In this document: one piece after another, positions 1 through 10,200 of the stretch
Numbering within the stretch: the first letter of the stretch is position 1
Layout: each line of letters opens with the position of its first letter
Source of the DNA: Otis tarda
Lineage: Eukaryota > Chordata > Aves > Otidiformes > Otididae
Reading direction: 5' to 3'
Length of the DNA: 64,000 nt
NCBI GenBank assembly: GCA_026413225.1
Contig: CM048552.1
Location: 45,647,001 to 45,711,000, forward strand
The notes under the pieces: generated by a model
Told to the model about the DNA's origin: nothing
What the model saw: only the letters and a program-made list of their open reading frames with translations
Databases searched by the model: none
Translations under genes and position numbers: made by a program

Positions 1-3000
1 AGATGACTAAACAGGAGTGAACACAGGATTCAGATGCTGAGATTTAGTCATCTACTGTTATTTTAGATGTTCTAGGGTCTCATGCTTGATATTCAGCTGC
101 TTCTTCAAGGGATCTTTGTCTCTTGTGGTCCTATGTCATATAAGCTAGTACCCTGCAGTTATTCTAAGGTCAAAAATGCCACAAAATCCCTACAGTCAGG
201 CTTTTGAAACACTCTCCAAATGTCTACCAAGTTATTATCTTTCTGAGCTTCCCAGAAGATGCAAAGTTTCGCTAGTTTACAAACTGGACTACGTGCACAG
301 CTCGTAAAAATGGACATATGATATGACATCCTTTTCTATGATTTTTCTGCTATGAAACTGCTTTTCTATGTCAGTCACTTAGAGGCTTTTTTTTTCTCTG
401 AATGGTATGAAATGTTTGTATTATTATCAGAAGATTTACAAATCTCTACAGTTTCTAAAAATTACTGTGCATCAAGTATTCTACCTTCAAGGCATATTTT
501 CACTTTTCCAATATTATACTGTGTTACAAAATTTATATATTAATTCCAGTGGTATTTCATTTGCATAATGTCATCTGTTTTAAATCTTACCTTGCCTATT
601 ATATTATTTGAATTTCTCCAGCAATTTGGTACTATCAATTTTACTGACTAATAAATATGTTAATTTGCCATGAGTCATCATGCTCTTGCTATTATAGATA
701 GTAATTTCACATACATTGCACGATGTTATTAAAATCTTCACATGGATAGCTCTTCACTGATGTTCACTATAAATTAGGCTTAAAATGATAATATGCTGCC
801 ATTCTAGGCTTCAAAAGTGTAAATGGACTTACTAATTGTATTGTGTGTTGAATTTACAGAAATTTATTTAAATTTAGAAAATTGCTTAGTCAAAAAAAAT
901 TAAAATCAGCATGCAGAAAAAAATACCCTGTCTCCTAGCTTAATTTAAATCACCATTCTATAAGCACGCTGGATTCATCTGAAGCTTCTTTACATGGTTT
1001 ATTAGCTTTTACTTTGTACCTCTCTTGTGTGTACATAAAGAGCAGGGTGGAGAAGCAGTATCAAGAATGTTAAATGAACAAAATCAGTAATGCCAAAATG
1101 ACCATCAATTTGTAATCAACAAACTAGAGCTTGACACATAGTGAAAGTGATAGAGAGAGGCAGGCAGTGCTGTAACATACCCATCAAGGTTATGCTCTGA
1201 CAGCTCTGACGAGCGGCACCAGCCAGGACTCACATCAATCAGGTATTCTCAGTAGAAGCTGCAAACACCAAATTCATTTGGTGAAGTAATCACTATTCAC
1301 TAGCCAGCAGAATGAAATGGTCTCATTTGTTTTAAGACATCACCTCATCTGACCTTTGAACCTAAAACTGCTGTTGTTGCTAATAACATCTGTTATTGTA
1401 CTCTGCTATCGCCCAATTGTAGCAGACCCCTATGCAGTGAATGCTCTGCAAATACCCTGCTGGAAACGACCCTTGCCCAAAATAGCCTACAGCCTGATTT
1501 GAAATTAATTCAATCAGTGTATATGATAAATGAAGGAGGAAGAGACATCTTGAAACTTACTATGAAGTAATACATTATTCAAAGCAGGTGAAAGGTAAAA
1601 GGAAAGTCACTTTAATCTATAAACTTGTTGTGAACAATGGTTATTGAAAGAAAACGTGTAATGGGGTCAGAAAAGTTATGCAAGTTAAGCTCATAATGAA
1701 CAGAAAAAAAAAACCCTTTCTGAATAGAAGATCTCAGGGAGCTTGGTGAGGTTGCAGAAATCACCATTAACTCAGTGTAAATGTTTTTAGGATGAGAAAA
1801 AAAAAGTCTATATAATGAACCATCTGTGACTTGATTTGATACCTTTGTGGACATTACTTCTCTGGAGAGCATTTTTTTTCAGTGTTTGCTTTTTTATTTC
1901 TCCCTGAAATGCTTCTACATAGGCATTTAAACTACCTTGGAAGCTGAGGAGCTGTAGTTCAATGGTTGAGTCTGTACTATGTAAGAATTACAATGCTCTG
2001 CCACTCTGGGATTTTTTGAGGGCAAGCCCTACTTTACATGTCTGCTTTTTTTTTTTTTTAACATCCAGCATAGCTCAACACTGACCAGATAAACTGAGTA
2101 GAACATTTTTAATCATACTGATGTAGAGTAGTTACCCTGTGTTGACCACTGGCTGTTGGTTTGACCTTATTACAATGCTGTTTTGCTGTTACAATACGGG
2201 ATGTAATCTACCTGGAGATATCAATTTCTTGGTTGTCTTCATTCTGCTTTAGTTTGCCAGAACTTAAAGCAACAACCAGACTGAATGCAGAGATCAATGT
2301 CTCAGCAATATAGAAAGTTTCCAAAAATCTATGGTGGCTACTTGAAATTTTTTCTTGCAGTTCACAGACCATGAAGACCATGTTGAATATGACTTCCTGC
2401 CTTTTGTTTTCCTGGAATTACTGTCCTACCTTTAGATGGCAAGATGTGCTTTAGTGACGACCAGGTAGACTTGGCAGCCACGCAGCAGCTTGAGTGTTTG
2501 GACATATGCAGAAGTCAATGAGTGTCTTTGGCAGGATTAGCACCTGGTAGAATATCTAATTGGAGACCTGAGGATGCTTATGTAGTTACACAATAGTTGC
2601 ATTTTTCTTCTATTTCAGTGCCACAGCTGGGATCCAACAAATACGGTTCTCATCTGTTAGTGTGTTCAGACAGTAAGCAATTTCATTATAATGCTGGGGT
2701 GTTTTCAAGGTTTGTATCAGCAGAACAGAGTCTCATTTAGCCATAGAGACACCAAAATAACGGGCCATGTTTTTTACCTGTGTATATATTTATTGTAAGT
2801 TGGTAATAAATAGAAAAGATGTACTAATGATTTTTTGAAATTTTACAAATTATGCAGAAGATTCCACTCTTTGCAGAACATAAAGGGATTGTATACATCT
2901 ATTCTTTCTGGAACAAGACCTCTTTCTCCATCTTTAAGTCAAGTGTGGATGATGTTGTAAGACGTCATATGTTAATCCATGATTTCTTGGCAACTTTACT

Positions 3001-4686
3001 GCTTTTACCAAGCTATACAATATCTAGAAAGCCTGGAATTATCTACTTCTGAGTGTTACAGCTGAGTCTTAATAGGTTTATGCATCCAGGATGTGCTGAA
3101 TATATTGCACATGCATGTCATTAATTGAAATCCTGAATGGATCTTTAGAAAAATTCAGAGCTCTTCAAGAACAGCAAAGCCATCAGAATGAACCTCTATC
3201 AGAAGATTATGTGGATGGAGCATTGCAGGGACTCCAGTGCTGCTAAATTGTTATACCTGATTAATTAAGGAAGGTGAGGAATGGGGACAGTTGAAGTGAA
3301 AACGTAGAAGGGGCTGATGCTACAACAGCAGCAAACTAAGTCGCAAAATAGACGGATTTTCCTACTCTCCTGCAAACTCAAGCTCACATTGCAGTACACT
3401 TAGTGACATGGAGAGCTATGTCTGCAATGATAATAGTGGAAGCACTTTTTTTGTTTGTCTGGCGGAGGGGGTTGGCTCTGCCACTGGTAAACTTGGTATA
3501 TTTAAACAAGACACTTGATTTTTCTGAAGCTTCCTCATCGATATGAGGACTCTTTAAAATACTTACAAATATACTGGAAAAAAGTCATGTTCATATGAAT
3601 ATGTATGTGGGTATAAACTAATTAAAAAAGCTAGATAATAGTAATGACAAAAGTAAATAATTTCTACATGGCCTTGGAATATTAAGGATATTATTTAACT
3701 ATTAATAGAGCCATTCCTCTGTTTTGTATGAAAAAAATAACATCCTTTTATTATGTTATGTAAATTGCTTTGGTTATTTTTAGCAAGTTGGTATAGTCAT
3801 AATCCTTTTGCTATATTAGTTCTCTCAAAGACACTTAGGTGCCTTAAATTTGCTTTCTGACACCAGATGTGAGGGAACAACATAACAGGAATATATATGT
3901 AGGCAAGTGTGTGTAAGTATATATATATAAACATGAAGAATAATGGCATTATAAAGACATTTCAATAGGTCTTGTTATCTCCTGTTAATGTGAAATGAAA
4001 AAGTAAGCCAGAATTGTTTTTTGCAGATCTCTCCAAAATCTTTCCTCTTTCCAGTCTCTATCTTTAAATTTCCAGTAAAGTTTACTTCCAATTAGGGCAT
4101 TAGAGCGGGTAGCAGCTGGAAGAGTGGTTAAGAGTTGTCTTAATCACCAAACAAAATCCTGTCTCTTCCAGCTTTGATGCCTAGGGGTAACTGGAAGCTA
4201 TTTTCGTTGCATCAAATTTGCATGTTTTCCTACTGCTTTCTGCAAGCCCTTTCCTCTTGCAGCCTGTGCTTCTGCTTTCCTCCCAAATTTTATGTAGATT
4301 ACCAAGTTATGACTCTAAGATTTTGACTGTATTAATTGTATTCTTGTTACTTACAGGTTCAGCCATATCTGGATAGTGCAGAGGAACTTAAAAAAAATCA
4401 GAATATTATTGAAGATAGAGAAACAGTAGTGTAAAGTTTTTTGTAAGCTGACTTGAGAGTAAAATGGAAACTAACAGCTTACAAAATATAGCTGAAGAAA
4501 ATTAATGATAGCTTTCCTAAGGAAAGATTTGAGACCTGTTTCCTTCATCTACACAGTCCTTCCTTCTCACTGCTCACAGAAAGGCTAAGGGCTGGTACAG
4601 AGAATGCTGTTCAGACTGATACACAGGAAGTAATAGAGTTGTTAATATCGCATTATTTTACCACAAGTCGAAAAATCAGTCTGGTA
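1..4686. other. Unique AT-rich sequence without a recognisable gene
   Basis: No coding region is supported. The longest frames (minus-strand 1612-1872, 86 codons; plus-strand 2852-3052, 66 codons) show no familiar domain and are of chance length for AT-rich DNA. Homopolymer runs occur, for example a T run near 2047-2059. A stretch at about 1949-2040 faintly resembles the left part of an old tRNA-derived SINE, too weakly to call. The region could be intergenic or intronic. Confidence 0.6.
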
Positions 4687-4889
4687 TTTGGTGCAATAAC
4701 TCATTTTACAAACACTGAGGCAGACAGTCAGTCACAGAGGTAAGCCAGTCCACAGTAAGAGCTTGGCAGGCCATCACCATACAGGAACTGGCACTCTAAA
4801 TATTTGTTTTGGCTACATCATGACTCCTAGATGAAGGGGGAAGTATTTCTCCTCTCCCCTCTGCCTCAGGATGTCTTTACATGTTATTG
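4687..4889 (+). repeat. Inverted-repeat arm A (probable source copy)
   Basis: This 203-bp segment reappears in reverse complement at 7043-7244. Comparing the two by eye I count about 19 differences, including two single-base indels, so roughly 90% identity along the whole length. Arm A has no obvious direct repeat at its edges, unlike the partner, so it is the likelier original. Its first part (about 4697-4765) resembles the reverse complement of the MIR/CORE-SINE core: a CATTTTACA run, then CTGAGGCA, then CACAGAGG-TAAG, then AGTAAGAGCTTGGCAG. The rest is unrecognised. It could be one member of a dispersed family or a single-copy sequence duplicated locally; this window alone cannot decide. 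Confidence 0.85.
4697..4765 (-). mobile_element. MIR-like ancient SINE fragment (tentative)
   Basis: Read on the minus strand, the order of short blocks matches the MIR core: a GCC-AAGCTCTTACTGTGG-like block, then CTTACCTCTGTG, then CTGCCTCAG, then TGTAAAATGAG. MIR elements are old tRNA-derived SINEs shared by amniotes and known only as diverged fragments. The block order and spacing are suggestive, but several bases are missing relative to the family. It lies wholly inside inverted-repeat arm A, so the same blocks occur in arm B. Confidence 0.4.
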
Positions 4890-6015
4890 TTCCTTTCAAG
4901 ACTCATGTACTGAAAGCATGCTCGTTGTAATTTTTCAAATACCCTATTGGTAAATGAACTTTGCAGTATGGCACATATCCTACTCTTCTGACGCCTATTT
5001 CCTAACTAAATTATTTTGTTCTGCACAACCTATTGTTTCCTTCCTTTCATTTATTTTCAAAACAAATAATACTGCATTTAGAAAAGTGGTATTTTGAACT
5101 GAAAACCAATTAACCTCATATGTGCTCTCGGGCTTACAGGATAGCATACATCCTGCTGTACGTCTACAGATGGCTCTTATTTGGATTCACATACAGCACA
5201 CTGGATTTGGACATCCTGCACTCTCTGTTACAGGCTCAGTAAAATTAAAAAACTTGTGTTTTGTGCTGGAAGTTGTTACAACAATTATGGTGGTCAGCGT
5301 GTTGAAAAAATTCCTGAAAAATGAGCAGAATAACTCTAAATTTACCAAAAATCGTGTGGGCAAATATTGTAGATAGATTGTCCTGGATTCCCTCTACAGG
5401 GCAAAAGAAAGGGCTAAGACATTTTCTTGCACATGTGTGTGTGATCTGTACACACAGATGGCCATATTGGGTTCAGGACAATTGCTCAGCATTAATGCCA
5501 CCTCTACATACAAAAGCTGTGAAGATGGTGCAAAACCTCACACTATCTCACTATTGTGCAGGAAAAGACTGCACATTGCACCTCTTCAGAAGGTTCCAAA
5601 CCTGCCATTCTAATTTACCTTTCTACCCTATTCAGGTTTTTGCTCTAGCATAGTCCCCTCTTATCATTACAGAGTGCAAGCAAAGGCTAGAAGTGAAACC
5701 ATGAGTGCTGGCATGCCTCAGAGAGGGGGAGTGAAGCATGAAAGACAATCAAAATAACTCTTGCATTTAGAGTGGAACAATTTTTATAAGTATTGCATTC
5801 ATTTGGTGGAAAATGTTGTAACTGGAGACTGAAATCAGGCACAGATTGGGCATCTGTGTTTGTGTGTTTGTTTTAAATCAGCAGAAACAGTAAAAGAGAA
5901 GTTTTTCTAAAGAACAAAACATCAAATTTTTAATTATTTACATTAAAATATTTTATTTTAGAGATATAGAACAATTTTAAAACATTCAAAAATAGAAATA
6001 CTTTATATTTTACTG
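4890..6015. other. Spacer between inverted-repeat arm A and the CR1 pair; no gene recognised
   Basis: Two overlapping plus-strand frames (5122-5376, 84 codons; 5321-5653, 110 codons) are the only notable ORFs. Neither resembles a known protein, and they lack clear splice context. The 3' part (about 5900-6010) is very AT-rich and runs up to the truncated 5' edge of the CR1 element. Together with the CR1 insertions this forms the loop of the inverted repeat. Confidence 0.5.
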
Positions 6016-6719
6016 AATGGAGAATGGATTGAGAGCAGCCTTGAGAAGGACTTGGGGGTACTGGTGGATGAGAAGATCAACATGAGTCAACAATGAGTGC
6101 TTGAAGTCCAGAAAGCTAACCACATCCTAGGCTGCTTCAAAAGAAGTATGGACAGCAGGTTGAGAGAGGTGATTCTGCTCCTCTACTCTGCTCTCATGAG
6201 ACCCCACATGGAGTACTGTGTCCAGCTCTGGAGTCCCCAAGAAGGACATAGAACTGTTGGAAAGAGTCCAGAGGAGAGCCACTAAAATGATCAGGGGGCT
6301 GGAGCACCTTTCCTGTGAGGACAGGCTGAGAGAGTTGGGGCTGTTAAGCCTGGAGAAGAGAAGGCTCTGGGACCCTATAGCAGTCTTCCAATACCTCAAG
6401 GGGGCCTACAAGAAAGATGGGGAGAGACTGTTCAGTAGGGCCTGTTGTGGTAGGATGAGAGGTAATGGTTTTAAAGTAGAGGGAGGTAGATTTAGATTAG
6501 ATATTAGGAAAAAATTTTTTACAATGCGAGTTGTAGAACACTGGAACAAGTTGCCCAGAGAGCTGGTTGATGCCCCATCCCTGGAAACGTTCAAGGCCAG
6601 GTTGGATGAGGCTTTGAGCAACCTGATCTAGTTGGGGATGTCCCTGCTCCTTGCAGGGGGGTTGGACTAGATGACCTTTGAAGGTCCCTTCCAACCCTAA
6701 CCATTCTATGATTCTATGG
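6016..6719 (+). mobile_element. CR1 LINE, 5'-truncated 3' end (copy a)
   Basis: This is the last part of CR1 ORF2 plus the 3' UTR. The reading frame gives the C-terminal ORF2 region: an LLERVQRRATKMIRGLEHLS-like block at about 6250-6310, then an FFTMRVVEHWNKLPRE block, ending in ...LSNLI and a stop at 6629-6631. The UTR follows with GATGACCTTTGAAGGTCCC, CCAACC, and the terminal units ATTCTATG ATTCTATG. The frame shifts once near 6230, where the upstream frame (6097-6285) hands over to 6218-6631. The reverse-transcriptase core is absent because the 5' end is truncated, the usual outcome of incomplete target-primed reverse transcription. The element is inactive. The 5' edge is accurate to about 10 bp. 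Confidence 0.95.
6218..6631 (+). pseudogene. CR1 ORF2 C-terminal fragment, 137 codons
   Basis: An uninterrupted frame encodes the extreme C-terminus of the CR1 ORF2 polyprotein, the region downstream of the reverse-transcriptase domain. It was recognised by the blocks ERVQRRATKMIRGLEHLS, DIRKKFFTMRVVEHWNKLPR and APSLETFKARLDEALSNLI. The N-terminal endonuclease and the catalytic core are missing, so it has no enzymatic capacity. The ATG at 6218 is incidental, since the real frame enters from upstream across a frameshift. It is a remnant, not a gene. Confidence 0.85.
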
Positions 6720-7017
6720 GGACAAAATCTTTAGCAAGATTCATTGTAATAAGATGAGGGGTAATATTTTTAAACTAGAAGAAGGTAGATTTAGATTAGA
6801 AATAAGGAAGACATTTTTACAATGAGGGTGGTGGAACACTGGCACAGGTTGCCCAGAGAGGTGGTAGATGCCCCATCCCTGGAAACATTCAAGGCCAGGC
6901 TAGACAGGGCTCTGAGCAACCTGGTCTGGTTGGAGATGTTCCCACTCCTTTCAGGGGGATTGGACTAGATGATCTTTAAAGGTCCTTTCCAACTCAAACT
7001 GTTCTATGACTCTATGG
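6720..7017 (+). mobile_element. CR1 LINE, short 3' end (copy b), head-to-tail with copy a
   Basis: A second CR1 3' end begins directly after the terminal ATTCTATGG of copy a. It starts at a point equivalent to about 6420 in copy a (the GACTGTTCAGTAGGGCC block, here decayed), runs through the GGTGGTGGAACACTGGCACAGGTTG block and the 3' UTR, and ends in TTCTATGACTCTATGG at 7002-7017. It is more diverged from the ORF2 reading frame than copy a: the ORF2 stop region reads CTGGTCTGG instead of CTGATCTAG. The two elements differ clearly in sequence, so they are separate insertions rather than a tandem duplication. Confidence 0.93.
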
Positions 7018-7031
7018 TTTTAATTTTGAAT
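7018..7031 (+). repeat. 14-bp direct repeat, left copy (TTTTAATTTTGAAT)
   Basis: This 14-base sequence recurs exactly at 7252-7265. The pair brackets inverted-repeat arm B, as expected of a target-site duplication made when the arm was inserted. It abuts the 3' end of CR1 copy b. The sequence is AT-rich, so chance recurrence is possible but unlikely at this length and position. Confidence 0.7.
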
Positions 7032-7042
7032 GACAACTTTTG

Positions 7043-7244
7043 AATAGCATGTAAGACATCCTGAGGCAGATGGGAGAGGAGAAATACTTCTCTCTTCATC
7101 TAGGAGTGCATGACTTAGCCAAACCAAATATTTGGAGTGCCAGTTCCTGTACTGTGATGCCCCGCCAAGCTTTGACTATGGACTGGCTTACCTCTGTGAC
7201 TGGCTGTCTGCCTCAGTGTTTGTAAAACGAGTTATTGCACCAAA
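7043..7244 (-). repeat. Inverted-repeat arm B (probable inserted copy)
   Basis: This is the reverse complement of 4687-4889 at roughly 90% identity with near-identical length. Matching blocks run through the whole arm, for example GACATCCTGAGGCAGA at 7055-7070 against its complement at about 4862-4877. The arm plus short extra sequence (7032-7251, 220 bp) is flanked by exact 14-bp direct repeats. No poly(A) or CR1-type tail is present at either end. It carries the MIR-like blocks of arm A in the opposite orientation. Confidence 0.85.
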
Positions 7245-7251
7245 AATTGCA

Positions 7252-7265
7252 TTTTAATTTTGAAT
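7252..7265 (+). repeat. 14-bp direct repeat, right copy (TTTTAATTTTGAAT)
   Basis: Exact second copy of the sequence at 7018-7031. The two copies are 234 bp apart start to start and enclose inverted-repeat arm B. Confidence 0.7.
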
Positions 7266-10200
7266 ACATACTTAAGTATTTCAGATTTACATGTGTAAAT
7301 TAGAAAATAAGAATGTAACAATTTTAAAGGTCCCTAAAATAATCTAAGAACACTCTGAAAATCAATTTCCAGTGTTTTTCGCATTTGTTTTGTCAATACC
7401 TTGTAAAATATAACTTTCAGTATTCTCCCTGCCCTTGCTCACCCTTCCTGCAGATTTCTTGGTTTCACTCAAAAAAAACTAGTCCACTTTTATTACTAAA
7501 AGCTTTGCTTATTTAGTAGTGGTACTGAAATATCAGCTACATTATAAAAATGAATCTGGTACATTAATACACCAAAATCTTTCATCAGTAAACTGCCAAA
7601 CACTTTGTTCACTTTTATGGAACAATGTTCAGAGCAGAAGTTTATTCACTCTCTTTGACTCAAACAGAGTTGGAAACTATTACTGCCAAGTCCATTTAAA
7701 TAGAGCACCTAATGACAGCAGTTGCTAGTTCACAGCAAGGGCAGTAATGTTTTCCTCAGCAGTCCCACTCTGAAATGTACCTCAGCTTTCCTTTCCTGAT
7801 GATTCCATCCTGTGCCTGTTATAATTTTATATTTTGCAATCATGTAAATATGTCTTCTTTTTCAAAAGCTGATAGCAAATAGTATCTGCTTACACTGCCA
7901 TTGAGTTGTTAGGAGTATGTAATTAGTTATGATTAACATCAAAAGCAAAATATGTTCAGATATTTGCAGTAAAAGATAAATTTGCTGCTCCATATGTGCA
8001 AAAGAGTCCTAGAAGTTTGCAAAGATCATACATCGGTTAAATTTTCAAAATCACACCATGATAGATAAACTTTTTCTTTATGGAGGAAATAGTCCTCTGA
8101 CAGATGACCATTTTGACAAAAATACTCAGTGGTAAAATATGTCTTGGGAATACTTCCTTAGAGAAATCTTTGCATTTTCCTGAGAGCACAGAGAAACTTC
8201 AATCACTGCAGAATGTGATTCTTTCCCACCTCTGTTTCCATTGTAGATATTCTTCCCAGTGATAGACTGTTGCTCGCCTTTCTCCGTATCAAAGGTCTAC
8301 TGGTTTCTATTCCCTAGGTAGTCCCACAAAGATAACAAATCTCCAACATCTATCATCCTGTTAGAAATCCAGGAGAGGTCTTTTTTTCCCCTTGTCCACA
8401 GCCCCAACTTGCCACTGGTCAAATATATGCCTTTCAGATATATCTGTCTATCAGGGAAATCTCTTTTAGCTTCTTAGATCAGACACTAAAATGAGACTTC
8501 TTTCCTCTTTAGTCCATATCAACATGTCTGCAAAACTGCAATTAAGGGTTGTCAGGTCTTACCTTTCAAGCATTTGTGATTAAGTTTGAAACAAACAGAC
8601 CTATTTTCTGCTCACTCAGCTATTGCACACAACATTCGGAGAAAAAGGGTTCAAACTATTAGATCAATTGCCTGCAGCTTGTCACCCGCTCCAAGTTTAA
8701 ATGAGCAGAAGTGTCTTGAAAGCACTCCAAGGAAATTCTGCTTGTCTCTTTTTCTGATAAGCCACTCTTCTTCCCTCATTTTTTTCCTCATAGTGGGGCA
8801 CTTGAATGATTAATTTTGTTCTGTCTTTTACTCTGGCATTGGCAAAATTAGTCTGCAGTCTTTCTGGAAACATGTACATCAGACCACTGATGAACAAGAA
8901 CTCTATATTCTCATTTAGCTATTGGATTACCACTTGCCTTCCCTAACAAACTCTATCACACTTTAGTTTATGCACTCAGGCAAAATATTATACTGTAGAA
9001 AAATTGAGGCATGCAAATACACCATGCACAAGATAATGTTCTATCTCCTCCATCATCTCATCCTAATTTTTTTCCTGCATACATTCTCAGAAAGTCCCCA
9101 CACAAAAAGCCTTTCCTAGTTAGGTTCAGCAAGATCTCTGTAAAATTACATGAGCCATTCCTTTGTCTTCTCGAACTTCGGAGGCTGTTTTGGTTCAACG
9201 GTTTTATTAAAAATGGAATTTTTTAAAAGTTGTGAGCTTTTAGTTAAACATAAAAGTATTTTCCAAATTATACATTATTTCAATCTTTTAAAAATCCCTT
9301 TGTCCACAGAATTCTGGGTATTTCTCAGCATTTCATTTTTGGTTTATTGTAAAATTAATAGTAAAGTTTATTTACAAAATATATATTCATTTTTTTGTTG
9401 AATTTTTTATCACAGAAGAGATTTCTTTGAATTTTTTATTAACTTATTTTCAGTTTTTATTCCTATGCAATAGTGCCTCCTTTTAGTATTCTCCTGAATC
9501 AAATGGATTATAGAGTAATAGCTTCTTCCATATTCCTCCTTACAACTTATTACAAAAGGAAAAATGAAATGTAGCAGGTGAATCCCACTTTAATTCAAAT
9601 CATACCTCTGCAGACTTGTGATGTCCTTTCCTTTATGTTTTCTGTGGTTTGTTCATTTATAAAGAGTATTTCTCAATGTATGTGATGTCTCCTATTCATA
9701 CTTCTTGAGTCAGGCTAAAATGTAAGTGGAAGTGCTTTGTTGAATAGCAATACACTCTCCATACGAGTTGGATCCAAACTCAGAGACATCTTTGAAGACA
9801 GAGGTAACGCCTAGAAAAACTTGAGACATTTGTCTCTTTTCAAGTGCCTGATACTGAAAAAAAATGAATGTGGCAGCCTTAAAACCCTACAGAGGTTTTT
9901 TTTTCTAACTTGAGAGCAGATAAGTTCAGATCCTTCCTATGTTCAGGTCCTTATCTGAACTAACTATAGCTCATTTTAGAGGTGTAGCTTTGTACGACTC
10001 TCCAGCCTTTGGCTGAAATAGCACCATAATTCATACTTTTTCAACAAGAGTTGTTTGCTTATTTTCTTGCACGTAACTTGGTATAGTACTACAAGGAAGA
10101 TGTGATGCTTTCCAATTTTATACAAAGATGGTGTGTTTCCTGAAAAGTGAATTGATTTCCATATTTGTAAAAAAGTGACTCATTAGAAAGTGTTTCAGTT

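Noticed and set aside
1949..2040. Possible MIR head (GTAGTTCAATGGTTGAGTCT followed by GCTCTGCCACT)
   Set aside because: The A-box-like part is poor and the spacing is off; mentioned only as a weak resemblance.
5122..5653. Two overlapping plus-strand ORFs between the inverted-repeat arms, considered as a transposon gene
   Set aside because: No transposase motif, and the arms lack matching terminal ends and an outer target duplication, so a DNA transposon with long terminal inverted repeats is not supported.
6127..6694. Minus-strand ORFs of 65-90 codons
   Set aside because: Shadows of CR1 ORF2 on the opposite strand.
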